Shown one piece after another: positions 7,507 to 17,359 of a DNA stretch of 38,831 nt; positions within the stretch are counted from its first letter, which is position 1; each line of letters begins with the position of its first letter. The translations under genes were made by a program, and so were the position numbers. The stretch is taken from the IMG/VR virus record IMGVR_UViG_3300009151_000165, positions 1 to 38,831 of that record. One strand, written 5' to 3'. Source of the stretch: a virus. Under the pieces are notes generated by a model that did no database searches, was not told where the DNA came from, and saw only the letters and a list, made by a program, of their open reading frames with translations.

Positions 7507-10500
7507 ATGGCCGATTTTAAGATAAACAGAATAAGATTTACATGGAAAAATACTTGGACAACAGGTACGTCATACCTTAAGGATGACATTGTCCGATACG
7601 GCGGAAAATCCTACGTATGCCTAGTTACACATAGTGCCTCAACAAATTTCTATACAGATTTTTATGCTGTTGATCAATACAATGCAGCCAATCCAACATG
7701 GACTTTATGGTTTGACGGCTATGAGTGGACTGGTGCATGGCAGGCAAGTACTTTTTATCAGATTGGTGATATTGTGCAGTACGGTAGCATCATTTATCTT
7801 TGTACTAATTCGCATACTAGCGCAACCCTAGTTCCAACAAGCAAGACATTGACTCTGAGTACTATAACCGGTACAGGATCTGTCGCCACAGCATCATTTA
7901 TTGATCAGGGACTAGCACCATATAAGGTAGGTGGAACTGTAACAGTCGCAGGAGTATCATTGGTAGGATTCAACGGAACATTTGTTGTACAATCGAGTAG
8001 CAATACAAATGTGACTTACAGTAGTTCAGTAGTTAGCGCACCGGGTGGAGCATTTGCTCTCACAACAGATTTTGACAGTAACAACTCACACGGACTTGGA
8101 CAAGTAGTTTACGGTACAGATAATACTGGAACATACTATGGTTTAGTTATCAGTAGCCCAAGCGCAACGTTGCTAAATGTTTTAAACACACAACCAATCG
8201 GCAGTACATTTACCGCAACAATCACTTCTAGAAATAAATCTACTGGTGTTAGTGCAACATTAGCATATACATTTACTAAACGTGCCGCTATTCAAAGTTA
8301 CACTATTTCCGGCGGCACCGGTTATATAATTCCTACAGATTTAATCGCAAGCCCAGAAAACTGGAATACGATTGCTGACTTTGCTGGATCTGCATATACA
8401 GTTAATGCTGAATACGTTTCAGTAACATTTACCCCGGTAACTCCGGTAACTACTGCTACTGTTGCCGGATTAGCACAAAGCGGCTTAGAAGCTAATCAAT
8501 CATCATGGGCAAGCTATGCAGTTGGTGATGACTGGGTTAAAGATTGGACAGTATCTACACGATTTAGAAAAAATGATATTGTTAGATACGGTGCAACTAT
8601 ATATCGTTGTAACAACGGCCACACTAGTAGTACTACAATTACTCTAGGTCTAGAAGCTGATCAAAGCAAGTGGGATGCTATCACATATAGCAGTGAATGG
8701 AAAACTGATTGGGCAGTTAACACCCGTTATAAAGTAGGTGATGTTGCTCGATACGGCGGTATTGTTTACAAGTGTATAACCAGTCATACAAGTCCTGCAA
8801 CACTGGTAGCAACATCAAGCGTTGATCAAAACAGTTCGGCAACTGCACTAGCACTTGGTGCAAATCGTGTTCCTGAATCAGCCGCATGGACATTTGCTAG
8901 CGGCACAATCAATTTACAATCATCTGGATTACCATATCACAGTTACGGAAATACAGCTGCCGTTTATGCACCATATGCGCAGAACTACAATAGAACATGG
9001 AGCCTACGCGGTGGAACAAATGTGGCCGCAGGATCAGCTGTATCTCGTGGTACTGGCGTTATCGGTTATTGGCTTAACGGTGTTGCAATTTTTAGTCCAT
9101 CATCAAATAATACTCCAACAGGCAAAACATCTTACTTGCCCAACTGGCATTATAATATTTCGTACCAAGCTGAACAAACATACGGCCACACATTTGGTGA
9201 AGACTTATCAGGTGGTGTTGCAGAATCAAACGGACAATATCATTACGTTGATTTTAGCTTCCAGGATAATTGGTTAACTGGATCAGGACATGTTACAGGC
9301 TCAACAACAGCAACAGGTATTGCTGATGCAAGTTTAATTCCCTACATTGACAGCACATTGACGTTCCCAGACGGCCATAGTAAAATTGTTGGATGGGCAC
9401 TAGACGGCTATCCAATCTATGGACCATATGGATACGGAACTGCAATGAGTTCTGGTTCTATCGTTAGAAGAATGACCAACGGATACTCTATCAATGGTTC
9501 TAGAACAACTAATGGTACAACTCCACCAGTTAACGGAACATATCCGTTAGGCATGTTTGTTGAAGATTATTCTTACGTAGGTGGACAAGATTTAGATAGT
9601 AAAAATGGTCGTTACTGCGTTACTCCGGATTATCCAAACGGTACTTACGCTTATTTTACAGCAGTTGGTCCAACACTAACTCCAGCATATCCCTATGTCG
9701 TTGGAAATACATTTTACGGTGATGCTACCACAGTAAACAACGGCGGCGGTATTGCAATTAGTCCGCTGTTAGGCAGCTCATTAGGTCTAGAAACTGATCA
9801 AAGCAAGTGGACTACTGTGCATAGCGGTTTAGAAAATCGAGGAGTATGGAATAACTACACTAGATATAAACTTAACGATATTGTTAGATACGGTCCGGAT
9901 TTATATATCTGCACAACATATCATACATCTACTAATGTTATAGATACAGGATCATTTACAATATATGTTCCGGGTATGGAATATGCAAATACTTGGTCTA
10001 TTTCAACGTCATATGCTCTAGGAGATGTAGTAATATATGGCGGATATCAATATGTCAGCAAGTCAACAAACAACGTAGGACAAACACCGTCAACTAGTTC
10101 AGCTTCGTGGGATTTATTACAAACAAATTATAATATTCGTGGAGACTGGAGTATAAGCACATCATACTTAGTCGGTGATACAGTAAGAAGAAGCGGTTAC
10201 TTATATGTTTGTATCCAAGATAATATTGGACAGGAAACTACAACAACCGCATATTGGACACTAGTCGTGCCGAGCATGCAATGGAAGGGACCGTGGGTTA
10301 CTGGCACTACTTACTTGCCGGGCGATGTTGCAACATTTTATACAACAGCATATAGCTGTCTAATAAAACACGCTGCCGGTTCTACAACCATTCCGTACTT
10401 AGATCCAACAGCATCACTACTATCTATAACATCTGTAAGCGGAACTGGATCAGCAGTTACATTTAGTTTTACACCACAGACGCTTACTCCGTTTCCTGTA

Positions 10501-13500
10501 GGCACATCGATCACTATTGCTAGCTCAAACCCTAGCTCATACAATGGAACATATGAAGTAATAACCGCATCAGTATCGCAAGTGACAGTTGCTAGCACCA
10601 ATGTTGACGCATATGTAGGCAGTGCTACAATCCGTACATCGAACCACTGGACAAAGTACTCTCAAGGAGACAATTGGTTAACCTTACAGAATGCCGGCGA
10701 TCTACAAGTTTATAACAACGGTGCAAATACACCTCTTGCAATTGGTGCTAACGGAACAACTTTAAAAGTTGATAGATCAACATCATTACCAGCAGTGTAT
10801 TGGGGTAATTTTGGTGCGATTCCTAGTGTGTATTATGTAAGTACTAACGGAACTGATGCTCCAGGATACGGACTAACACTAAACGCACCATACGCTACAG
10901 TTAGATATGCATGTGCCAATGTAACTGGACCCGCATCGATCTTTATTAAAACAGGTCTTTACAGCGAACAATTGCCGATCTCAATCCCAGCAGGAGTTGC
11001 ACTAGTCGGTGATGAGCTTCGCGGTACTACTATTCAACCGTACGCAACTATTAATCAAACTGCAACTGCAAGTTATAAAACAGTAACTGGATCAATTACA
11101 AATGTTGTAACTCCAAATCAAATTTATATAAGCACTAGCGGATCAGTAGCAGATTTAGCAGTTGGTGCGCAAATTGTAATAACTGGCGGAGCACTAGTTA
11201 CCAGTAATTTACCTGCAGGAACATATTACATTACTGCTATTAGTACGATTGCAGGAAATTATATAACAGTTAGTGCAACCGCCGCCGGCGCCACGATAAC
11301 AAATTTAATAACTAATGCTACTCCTACCGGCATGTCATTCTCAGCTGGTAACAACTCGATCGCAGTGACAACAACTGCTAACATGAGAAATGGCACTCCT
11401 GTTAGATTTACTAGCGCAAGTATTGTAGTAGCAACATTGAGCACATCAGCAACTAGCGGTGTTGTAACAATATCAAGTAATGCAGGAATACAACCTGGTC
11501 AATCAATTGTATTTTTTGGAACAGCAATTGGTAATTTAGTTGCAGGAACAACATATTATGTACGCGAAGTACTTTCTGGAATTACAATAACACTGTCAAC
11601 AACCTCAGATATTCTTAATGTTATGACACAAGTTGATGCAATAGGAGCAATGACAGCCAATATTGGAAATTTTGCAGGATTGTATTCTGATAGATTATAT
11701 TATGTAATCGGCAGCACCTTAACGCCAACACAATTTAGTGTGTCAGCAACACTAGGCAGCATTACTCCAGTAACTTTAACAAATACTACACTACAATCAC
11801 AGGCAGTATATGGCGGAGATGTACTAAGTGATATGTTCTATGTTCGTAATGCTTGCGGCATTAGAAACATGACTTTGAGAGGATTGAACGGAGCATTAAC
11901 ACAACAGAATCTTTATGGGACACGTCGTCCATTAGCTGGAGCATATGTGAGTCTTGATCCAGGCACCGGCACATCAGATTCAACTGTACAAATTTCTTCT
12001 AAGTCTCCTTACATACAAAACGTAACAACATTTGGTTTTGGATGTACCGGACTAAAGATTGATGGAACATTACATGGCGCCGGCAATAGATCTATTGTTG
12101 CAAATGACTTTACACAAGTTCTAAGTGACGGCATCGGTGTATGGTGTACAGGGTCTGGATCACTAACTGAATTAGTTTCAGTGTTTACATATTACGGACA
12201 TTGTGGTTACTTGGCAGAAAATGGCGGACGAATCCGTGCTACTAACGGAAACACATCTTACGGTAGTTATGGATGTGTTGCTGAAGGATTTGATCCTACA
12301 GAAACTGCATTAACTGCAACAATTAATAACAGAAATCAAGGAGCACAAGTGGCTTCAGTGTTTATCGGTGAAGCCACTAATAAAATTCTTGCTCTTGAAT
12401 ATTCTAATGCAGGACAAGCATATACTTCTGCATCATATACATTTAATGGTGCTGGACAATATGCAGTAGCAGTTGCAGACGAGTATAGAGATGGCGGCGT
12501 ATATGAAGTTAGGATTTTAGGTACTGATTTTGGCGCTGGCGGTGCTGGATATACTAGCGTGAGCAATAATGCACAAAGCGGTGATAAAACTTCAATTACA
12601 ATAGCAGCCAGCGATATTAATACGTTATCAGTTTACGGCGGGATGAGATTACTGATTACTTCAGGAACAGGTGTAGGACAATACGGCTATGTAGTTACTT
12701 ACGATAGCGGTGCTACAAAAATAATAGCAGTAGCAAAAGAATCATTCGGTCCCGTTGTTGCAACAACGGTTACAAGAACACCTGCAACAACAACTGGAAG
12801 TTATATATTTGACAATACTCTAGTAGTAGGCACACTAGCATCTGGAACATTGTCAGTGGGACAAATTATTAGCGGAAGTAATGTGATTGCTGGCACTTAC
12901 ATTACTGCAAATCTAGGCGGTGCCGGCAGCTCATCAACCTGGACAGTTAGCAATAGCCATACACCTGTTAATACAACTGTAGTTGTAAGCGGGGGTACTG
13001 TGGTTAATATTGCAGGTACAATTAGTGGTACAACACTAAATGTAACTGCTAACAATGGTACACTGTTAGCTAATATGGTATTGGTAGGCGGAACAGTAAC
13101 GGCTGGAACTTATATTGTTTCTAACTTAACCGGAACAGCAACAAGTGCAAGCAGTTCATGGACAGTGAGTACTAGCCAAACAGCTACCGGTATTACAACA
13201 GCAAACGAAAAATCAGTTGTCCTCCAAGATACTACTGGAGTTGCTGCCGGCCAGCTGATAACTGGTTCAGGAATTACCGGCGGAACAACTGTAAGTGCTG
13301 TTAATCTTATTACAAAAACAGTTACGTTGACTAGCGTCTTTACACAAACTGCTACAGGAATTTATAGTTTTTATGCCGCTCCTACTGCTATCAATGCCGC
13401 ATTGAATTCTATAACAACAAATTTACAAACAAGTATCTATATTGATCAACCAATTCAGTTTATTCCTATAGAACAGACCACTACAACAGTATCGACATCA

Positions 13501-16500
13501 CATAGCACAGCCAATCTGTCAGCATCATCTATTGACGGCACTGGAATATTAACTGTCGGTACAGTTTCAGGAACTATCGAAGTTGGCATGTGTCTAACTG
13601 GTGGTAGCATAGTTAACGGCACTACTTTTATTACATCAAATATTTCTGGAGCAGGCGCCGGTAGCCAATGGCAAACTAGTACAACCACTGTGCAAGCTAG
13701 TGCAACTATCACAGCAACAAAAGACATTATCAATCTTCAATCAACTGCAAGCATGTGGGTAGGCCAGCAAATTGTATTTTCAGGCAGTATAATCTACGGT
13801 GGATTGTCAGGAAATCAGACTTACTATATTACAAACATTTTAGGAAATGGTGTTACCGTCAGTCTAGCGGCCCAGGGCGCTAATCAGACAGTGGTATCGG
13901 TATTGTCAGCTGTAATGACTGCAAAAACTACTGGAATATATGGAGGCTTATCAACAGGCACTACGTATTATGTAATGCCAGCTAATTTAACTTCAACATC
14001 ATTTACTGTCACTGCAACACTCGGAGGAACGGTTCCTGTAACATTAACTGCATATAGCGGAACAGGTACTATGAAAATTATAGAGATGGGATGGAATAAC
14101 ATTGTTTCTGGAACACCTGCAGCCGCAGCCTTAGATTCAACTACTGTTTACAGCATTGAATCAAGAGTGCAGTTTACAACGCCAACTACTAGTTCTACTT
14201 CAAGCGGAATTGTAGCACCAAGCGGATCGTGGATTGGATCAGCATTTGGTGCTGGCACTTATGTTGCTGTTGATAGCGGAGCATCTGGTGGAATATATAG
14301 AAGTGCTACTGGAAACAGCTGGAATGCTTCTTCAGGATTTCCTGCAATAGCATACTCTGATGTTACATACGGTGCATTAGGATTTTTAGCAGTATCAAGT
14401 GCAAGTTATACTGCCGCGGTTAGTACTGACGGTGTCTCGTGGTCATCAACATCGATGGTAAACACTGCTACTTCTTGGACAGGTTGTACATACGGCAATA
14501 GTACATATTTTGCAGTAGCAAGCAATACAAGCATTGCTACAAAATCTACTGATCTCGGTACTTGGCCTCAATTAACATTACCTGCAGTTGCTAACTGGAC
14601 TGATATTTCATATGGAAATTCTGGATATCAAGCAATAACAGCAAATGGTATACTGGTAGCAATTTCAAGCGGTGCAACATATGCCTCAGTATCACCATCA
14701 AATGTTACTACAACTGGTTCAATAGCCAGCACTACTGGTACTATCGGTACTGTCACTGGAGCAGGAACTAGTATTAGCCCGTGGGTCGCAACTATCACAG
14801 GTGTAAGTTCTACCGGCGGCATAGTCAACGGTAGTCCAATTACTGCAACTAACGGATCAGGAAACTTATTTGGCGGAACACCAACTAGCTGTACTGTACA
14901 GAGTTTTGTCGCAGGCACTAGTATTACATTTGCAGTAGTTGGCGGCTCAACTCCTATTGCTGGTACTATAACAAATATTGTTGTATCCGGTTCAGGCGCA
15001 GTGTATACTGTAACTAGAGCAGGAACAACTTATAGCTTGACAAGCACAGCTTCCGGAGTCAACTATACAGTCGGGGATAAGCTCACTATCATAGGAACAA
15101 GTCTAGGCGGAACAACACCTGCGAACGACATATCAATTCGAGTACTAACAGTATCTGCCGGTGCAATTTCTACAATTAGCTTTACTGGAACTGGAACTGC
15201 TCCAATATGTGCATCAAGTATAGATATGGGAGCTTCGTGGACTGCTTCAACTCTTCCAGCGCACTCAGCTGCCTGGGGCAAGATAGTATACGGCAATGGT
15301 AAATTTGTAGTGGTAGGAAAAAATACAAACAAATCAGCGTATTCATTCGACGGCGTTACTTGGTATACTGGTAATTTACCACTGTCAGGAAACTGGAATT
15401 CAGTCGCATACGGCGCAGGACAGTTCGTTGCTGTTTGTGGAACCGGAACACTAGTTGCTTCGAGTCCAAACGGATTAGATTGGAAAGCAGTATCAGTAGC
15501 AGGCAGTGCAAATAGAACAACAGTATCCTGGGGTAATTTATCAAATGTTGCTGGATGGGTAATTGCAAGCGACAGTAATATTTCTAACTACGTGATTACT
15601 GGAACCCAAGCAGTCGGTCGAGTAGCTATAGCATCAGGTAAAATAGGCACAGTTAAAATATGGGAGCCTGGCTCAAATTATCAAACTAACAACTATGTTG
15701 CATCGTTTGCCGGGCAGATCACAAACACTACACTGTCAGTAACTGGAGTAAATGAAGGTTCTACGCTTCCTCTACCATTGCAAGTTGGCCAAGTAATATA
15801 CGGAAGCACCGGATTGATTTCACCAACGATCACGCAGGCAAATACAGTGTCATTTACTGGCAGCATATCTAATTATACATTATATGTGTTATCAGTACCA
15901 GTAACCCCACTAACTGTCGGCCTTGTGCTGACTGGCACCAACATATCATCTGGGACTATACTAACTTCGATATCTTCAGTATCATTTACTGGAACTGTTA
16001 GTGGCGTCGGACTTACAACACTAACATATAATAGTGGTACGATTCCTACAGTAGGAATGATGGTATCAGGAACTGGTATAGCAACTGGCACATATATAGC
16101 AAGCGGAACAAGCCCAACATTCACATTGAGTCAGGCAGCTACTAGCGGAAGCAAGAGTATCACTGGTGCATTATATACTGTAAATCAATTCCAGACAGTA
16201 TCTAGTACAACGATCCTAGGAACTAGTTATACTATAAATACACCTCTAACAGTTAGTCAGACTAATATGCAAGCAGTTAGTCCAGGATCAGTAGCAGTTA
16301 ATATAATAGATCCAAATATTACTACACCAATGTATTCTACTGCTCGAGTAGGCCTGGGAGTATTGGGACAGCCTTCATTTGCCAATCGAGGTTCAGGATA
16401 TCGAACATCAACAACCACAGTAACAGTCGGTGGCAATGGGTACGCAGACATATTCCAATCATCAAAATATCTATCAGTAACAGGGCTAGCATCAACACCA

Positions 16501-17298
16501 ACTCCGGGCGCCGCATTAAATATTTCAGGTGATCCTGTACAGTATCGAGTAGTTGTTATTACCAATCTTGGAAATACTAAGTATTATTTCCAAATATCAC
16601 CTGCACTGACAATATTAAAAGCTCCAGCAAACGGTATTGGAGTTACAGTTAGACAAAAATATAGCCAGTGTCGTATTACAGGACATGATTTCTTGCTAAT
16701 TGGAACTGGCAACGCTACAACAACTAATTACCCTTACACTGATGTATCAACTGCACTAAATTATCGACAGATTACTGAAAGTGCAGGCGGCCGAGTATTC
16801 CAAACGTCTACTGACCAAGACGGTAATTTCTTAGTTGGTAATTTATTTGGGGTTCAGCAGGCATCTGGTATTGTTACAATTAGTGCAGATCAATTTAGTT
16901 TACAAGGATTGCAAAGTTTAACAATTGGCGGATTAAGCGTTGGACCTAATGCAATTGTTATCGAGCAATTTAGTACAGATAGTTACTTTACTGCAAATAG
17001 TGATAAAATCATACCGACACAGCGAGCAATTAAAACGTATTTGGCTAGAAACGTTGCTGGTGGTGGTGCTGCCGCAACAGCAGGTCAGGTAACTGCTGGT
17101 GTTGTAGGCGTAGGTGGACCAAACAGAATTTTCTCCCCAACTTTAAGTACAATTAACGTTCCGAGAACAGTTAATTTTACTCAAGGTAAGGCCGGAGGAG
17201 TCGGGGCAGCTGGTAGCACTGGTGGTATAAATGGAACAATGTTAGCCGCAACATTCTTTAATAGTTCGTTTAGCGGCGGTGCTAACAGCGATAATTAA
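7507..17298 (+). CDS. giant modular phage adhesin/structural protein, 3263 aa
   Basis: One open frame of 9.8 kb. Domains by approximate residues: 8-105, 341-430 and 775-965, eight repeats with GD.V.YGG and Y.C...HTS patterns, like chitin-binding CBM5/12 modules; 444-738, a YHYH-type domain (GQYHY at 576, GWALDGYPIYGPYG at 629, NGRYCVTPDYPNGTY at 700); 1110-1180 and 1436-1660, a pectate-lyase-like beta-helix (LVGDELRG, then FYVRNACGIRNMTL); 1660-2190, many short G-T-rich modules; 2240-2690, a propeller-like region with six Asp-box motifs; 3059 to the end, a conserved tail starting GHDFLLIGTGN with DQDGNF and ANSDKIIPTQRAIK. It is paralogous to the next gene. A role in host or particle binding is inferred; no signal peptide or membrane segment is seen. 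The late promoter lies 27 nt upstream. Confidence 0.8.
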   Translation: MADFKINRIRFTWKNTWTTGTSYLKDDIVRYGGKSYVCLVTHSASTNFYTDFYAVDQYNAANPTWTLWFDGYEWTGAWQASTFYQIGDIVQYGSIIYLCTNSHTSATLVPTSKTLTLSTITGTGSVATASFIDQGLAPYKVGGTVTVAGVSLVGFNGTFVVQSSSNTNVTYSSSVVSAPGGAFALTTDFDSNNSHGLGQVVYGTDNTGTYYGLVISSPSATLLNVLNTQPIGSTFTATITSRNKSTGVSATLAYTFTKRAAIQSYTISGGTGYIIPTDLIASPENWNTIADFAGSAYTVNAEYVSVTFTPVTPVTTATVAGLAQSGLEANQSSWASYAVGDDWVKDWTVSTRFRKNDIVRYGATIYRCNNGHTSSTTITLGLEADQSKWDAITYSSEWKTDWAVNTRYKVGDVARYGGIVYKCITSHTSPATLVATSSVDQNSSATALALGANRVPESAAWTFASGTINLQSSGLPYHSYGNTAAVYAPYAQNYNRTWSLRGGTNVAAGSAVSRGTGVIGYWLNGVAIFSPSSNNTPTGKTSYLPNWHYNISYQAEQTYGHTFGEDLSGGVAESNGQYHYVDFSFQDNWLTGSGHVTGSTTATGIADASLIPYIDSTLTFPDGHSKIVGWALDGYPIYGPYGYGTAMSSGSIVRRMTNGYSINGSRTTNGTTPPVNGTYPLGMFVEDYSYVGGQDLDSKNGRYCVTPDYPNGTYAYFTAVGPTLTPAYPYVVGNTFYGDATTVNNGGGIAISPLLGSSLGLETDQSKWTTVHSGLENRGVWNNYTRYKLNDIVRYGPDLYICTTYHTSTNVIDTGSFTIYVPGMEYANTWSISTSYALGDVVIYGGYQYVSKSTNNVGQTPSTSSASWDLLQTNYNIRGDWSISTSYLVGDTVRRSGYLYVCIQDNIGQETTTTAYWTLVVPSMQWKGPWVTGTTYLPGDVATFYTTAYSCLIKHAAGSTTIPYLDPTASLLSITSVSGTGSAVTFSFTPQTLTPFPVGTSITIASSNPSSYNGTYEVITASVSQVTVASTNVDAYVGSATIRTSNHWTKYSQGDNWLTLQNAGDLQVYNNGANTPLAIGANGTTLKVDRSTSLPAVYWGNFGAIPSVYYVSTNGTDAPGYGLTLNAPYATVRYACANVTGPASIFIKTGLYSEQLPISIPAGVALVGDELRGTTIQPYATINQTATASYKTVTGSITNVVTPNQIYISTSGSVADLAVGAQIVITGGALVTSNLPAGTYYITAISTIAGNYITVSATAAGATITNLITNATPTGMSFSAGNNSIAVTTTANMRNGTPVRFTSASIVVATLSTSATSGVVTISSNAGIQPGQSIVFFGTAIGNLVAGTTYYVREVLSGITITLSTTSDILNVMTQVDAIGAMTANIGNFAGLYSDRLYYVIGSTLTPTQFSVSATLGSITPVTLTNTTLQSQAVYGGDVLSDMFYVRNACGIRNMTLRGLNGALTQQNLYGTRRPLAGAYVSLDPGTGTSDSTVQISSKSPYIQNVTTFGFGCTGLKIDGTLHGAGNRSIVANDFTQVLSDGIGVWCTGSGSLTELVSVFTYYGHCGYLAENGGRIRATNGNTSYGSYGCVAEGFDPTETALTATINNRNQGAQVASVFIGEATNKILALEYSNAGQAYTSASYTFNGAGQYAVAVADEYRDGGVYEVRILGTDFGAGGAGYTSVSNNAQSGDKTSITIAASDINTLSVYGGMRLLITSGTGVGQYGYVVTYDSGATKIIAVAKESFGPVVATTVTRTPATTTGSYIFDNTLVVGTLASGTLSVGQIISGSNVIAGTYITANLGGAGSSSTWTVSNSHTPVNTTVVVSGGTVVNIAGTISGTTLNVTANNGTLLANMVLVGGTVTAGTYIVSNLTGTATSASSSWTVSTSQTATGITTANEKSVVLQDTTGVAAGQLITGSGITGGTTVSAVNLITKTVTLTSVFTQTATGIYSFYAAPTAINAALNSITTNLQTSIYIDQPIQFIPIEQTTTTVSTSHSTANLSASSIDGTGILTVGTVSGTIEVGMCLTGGSIVNGTTFITSNISGAGAGSQWQTSTTTVQASATITATKDIINLQSTASMWVGQQIVFSGSIIYGGLSGNQTYYITNILGNGVTVSLAAQGANQTVVSVLSAVMTAKTTGIYGGLSTGTTYYVMPANLTSTSFTVTATLGGTVPVTLTAYSGTGTMKIIEMGWNNIVSGTPAAAALDSTTVYSIESRVQFTTPTTSSTSSGIVAPSGSWIGSAFGAGTYVAVDSGASGGIYRSATGNSWNASSGFPAIAYSDVTYGALGFLAVSSASYTAAVSTDGVSWSSTSMVNTATSWTGCTYGNSTYFAVASNTSIATKSTDLGTWPQLTLPAVANWTDISYGNSGYQAITANGILVAISSGATYASVSPSNVTTTGSIASTTGTIGTVTGAGTSISPWVATITGVSSTGGIVNGSPITATNGSGNLFGGTPTSCTVQSFVAGTSITFAVVGGSTPIAGTITNIVVSGSGAVYTVTRAGTTYSLTSTASGVNYTVGDKLTIIGTSLGGTTPANDISIRVLTVSAGAISTISFTGTGTAPICASSIDMGASWTASTLPAHSAAWGKIVYGNGKFVVVGKNTNKSAYSFDGVTWYTGNLPLSGNWNSVAYGAGQFVAVCGTGTLVASSPNGLDWKAVSVAGSANRTTVSWGNLSNVAGWVIASDSNISNYVITGTQAVGRVAIASGKIGTVKIWEPGSNYQTNNYVASFAGQITNTTLSVTGVNEGSTLPLPLQVGQVIYGSTGLISPTITQANTVSFTGSISNYTLYVLSVPVTPLTVGLVLTGTNISSGTILTSISSVSFTGTVSGVGLTTLTYNSGTIPTVGMMVSGTGIATGTYIASGTSPTFTLSQAATSGSKSITGALYTVNQFQTVSSTTILGTSYTINTPLTVSQTNMQAVSPGSVAVNIIDPNITTPMYSTARVGLGVLGQPSFANRGSGYRTSTTTVTVGGNGYADIFQSSKYLSVTGLASTPTPGAALNISGDPVQYRVVVITNLGNTKYYFQISPALTILKAPANGIGVTVRQKYSQCRITGHDFLLIGTGNATTTNYPYTDVSTALNYRQITESAGGRVFQTSTDQDGNFLVGNLFGVQQASGIVTISADQFSLQGLQSLTIGGLSVGPNAIVIEQFSTDSYFTANSDKIIPTQRAIKTYLARNVAGGGAAATAGQVTAGVVGVGGPNRIFSPTLSTINVPRTVNFTQGKAGGVGAAGSTGGINGTMLAATFFNSSFSGGANSDN
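7846..8070 (+). repeat. cassette B copy 2
   Basis: It encodes APYKVGGTVTVAGV followed by FNGTFVVQSS and NVTYSS. It sits immediately after CBM-like repeat 2 of the giant protein, in the loop that follows HTS. Confidence 0.55.
8836..9730 (+). other. YHYH-type domain inserted between CBM-like repeats
   Basis: Protein motifs in order: GQYHY (9232), GWALDGYPIYGPYG (9391) and NGRYCVTPDYPNGTY (9604), which together are characteristic of the YHYH protein family. The segment starts after HTS of repeat 4 and ends before LGLETDQSKW, the sequence that normally follows. The paralogue at 17360 has only a short cassette B in the same place. Confidence 0.65.
10411..10635 (+). repeat. cassette B copy 3
   Basis: It encodes TPFPVGTSITIASS followed by YNGTYEVITA. 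It lies after CBM-like repeat 8 of the giant protein, again downstream of the HTS-equivalent loop (KHAAGS). Confidence 0.55.
14230..15590 (+). repeat. six Asp-box motifs: propeller-like region in the first giant protein
   Basis: Six Asp-box-like motifs are present: SATGNSW, STDGVSW, STDLGTW, SIDMGASW, SFDGVTW and SPNGLDW. Each follows a strand of the type YGNGKFVVVG. Six such blades would fit a sialidase-like six-bladed propeller; no catalytic set was identified. Roughly 500 nt of other modules interrupt it between motifs 3 and 4. Confidence 0.6.
14983..15204 (+). repeat. cassette A copy 1 (GD.L.I.GT.LGG module)
   Basis: It encodes GVNYTVGDKLTIIGTSLGG, then PANDISIRV and an SAGAIS turn. It interrupts the Asp-box region of the first giant protein. 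Related copies lie at 18782, 23987, 29461, 34685 and 38691. Confidence 0.65.
15700..16280 (+). repeat. module array absent from the paralogue
   Basis: A run of units of the type VGMMVSGTGIATGTYIASG sits between WEPGSNYQTNN and VNIIDPN. In the gene at 17360 the matching IEPGSGYISAP runs straight into TMTLTDPN. The array is therefore an insertion here or a clean loss there. Confidence 0.6.
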
Positions 17299-17323
17299 GT
17301 TTGAAACACGATTGCAGTAAAAG

Positions 17324-17331
17324 CATAAATA
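17324..17331 (+). promoter_or_regulatory. T4-type late promoter (CATAAATA)
   Basis: ATAAATA core in the 61-nt gap between the two giant genes, 28 nt before the ATG at 17360. TGGAG at 17349-17353 is the ribosome site of the gene it would serve. Confidence 0.65.
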
Positions 17332-17359
17332 TAAAATATTAAGAAACTTGGAGTTTTGA

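Larger units (their letters stand above)
7528..10390 (+). repeat. eight CBM5/12-like repeats, interrupted
   Basis: Eight copies of a roughly 38-residue unit start near 7528, 7708, 8527, 8692, 9829, 9976, 10129 and 10276. Each has an early Trp, a Tyr, GD.V.Y and a later Y.C or Y.S. Most end in H(T/S)S. Long insertions follow units 2, 4 and 8, each just after the HTS position. The resemblance is to small carbohydrate-binding modules of chitinases; ligand binding is not shown. Confidence 0.65.

Noticed and set aside
7634-9277. Plus-strand frames at 7634 and 8855 inside the giant gene
   Set aside because: They are out of frame within the long continuous reading frame and have no ribosome site or recognisable motif. 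The same holds for the frames at 24801, 27175 and 27476.
14230-15590. Active sialidase in the giant protein
   Set aside because: Asp-boxes are structural and occur in many non-enzymatic propellers. No Arg triad or nucleophile Tyr/Glu set could be placed, so only the fold is suggested.
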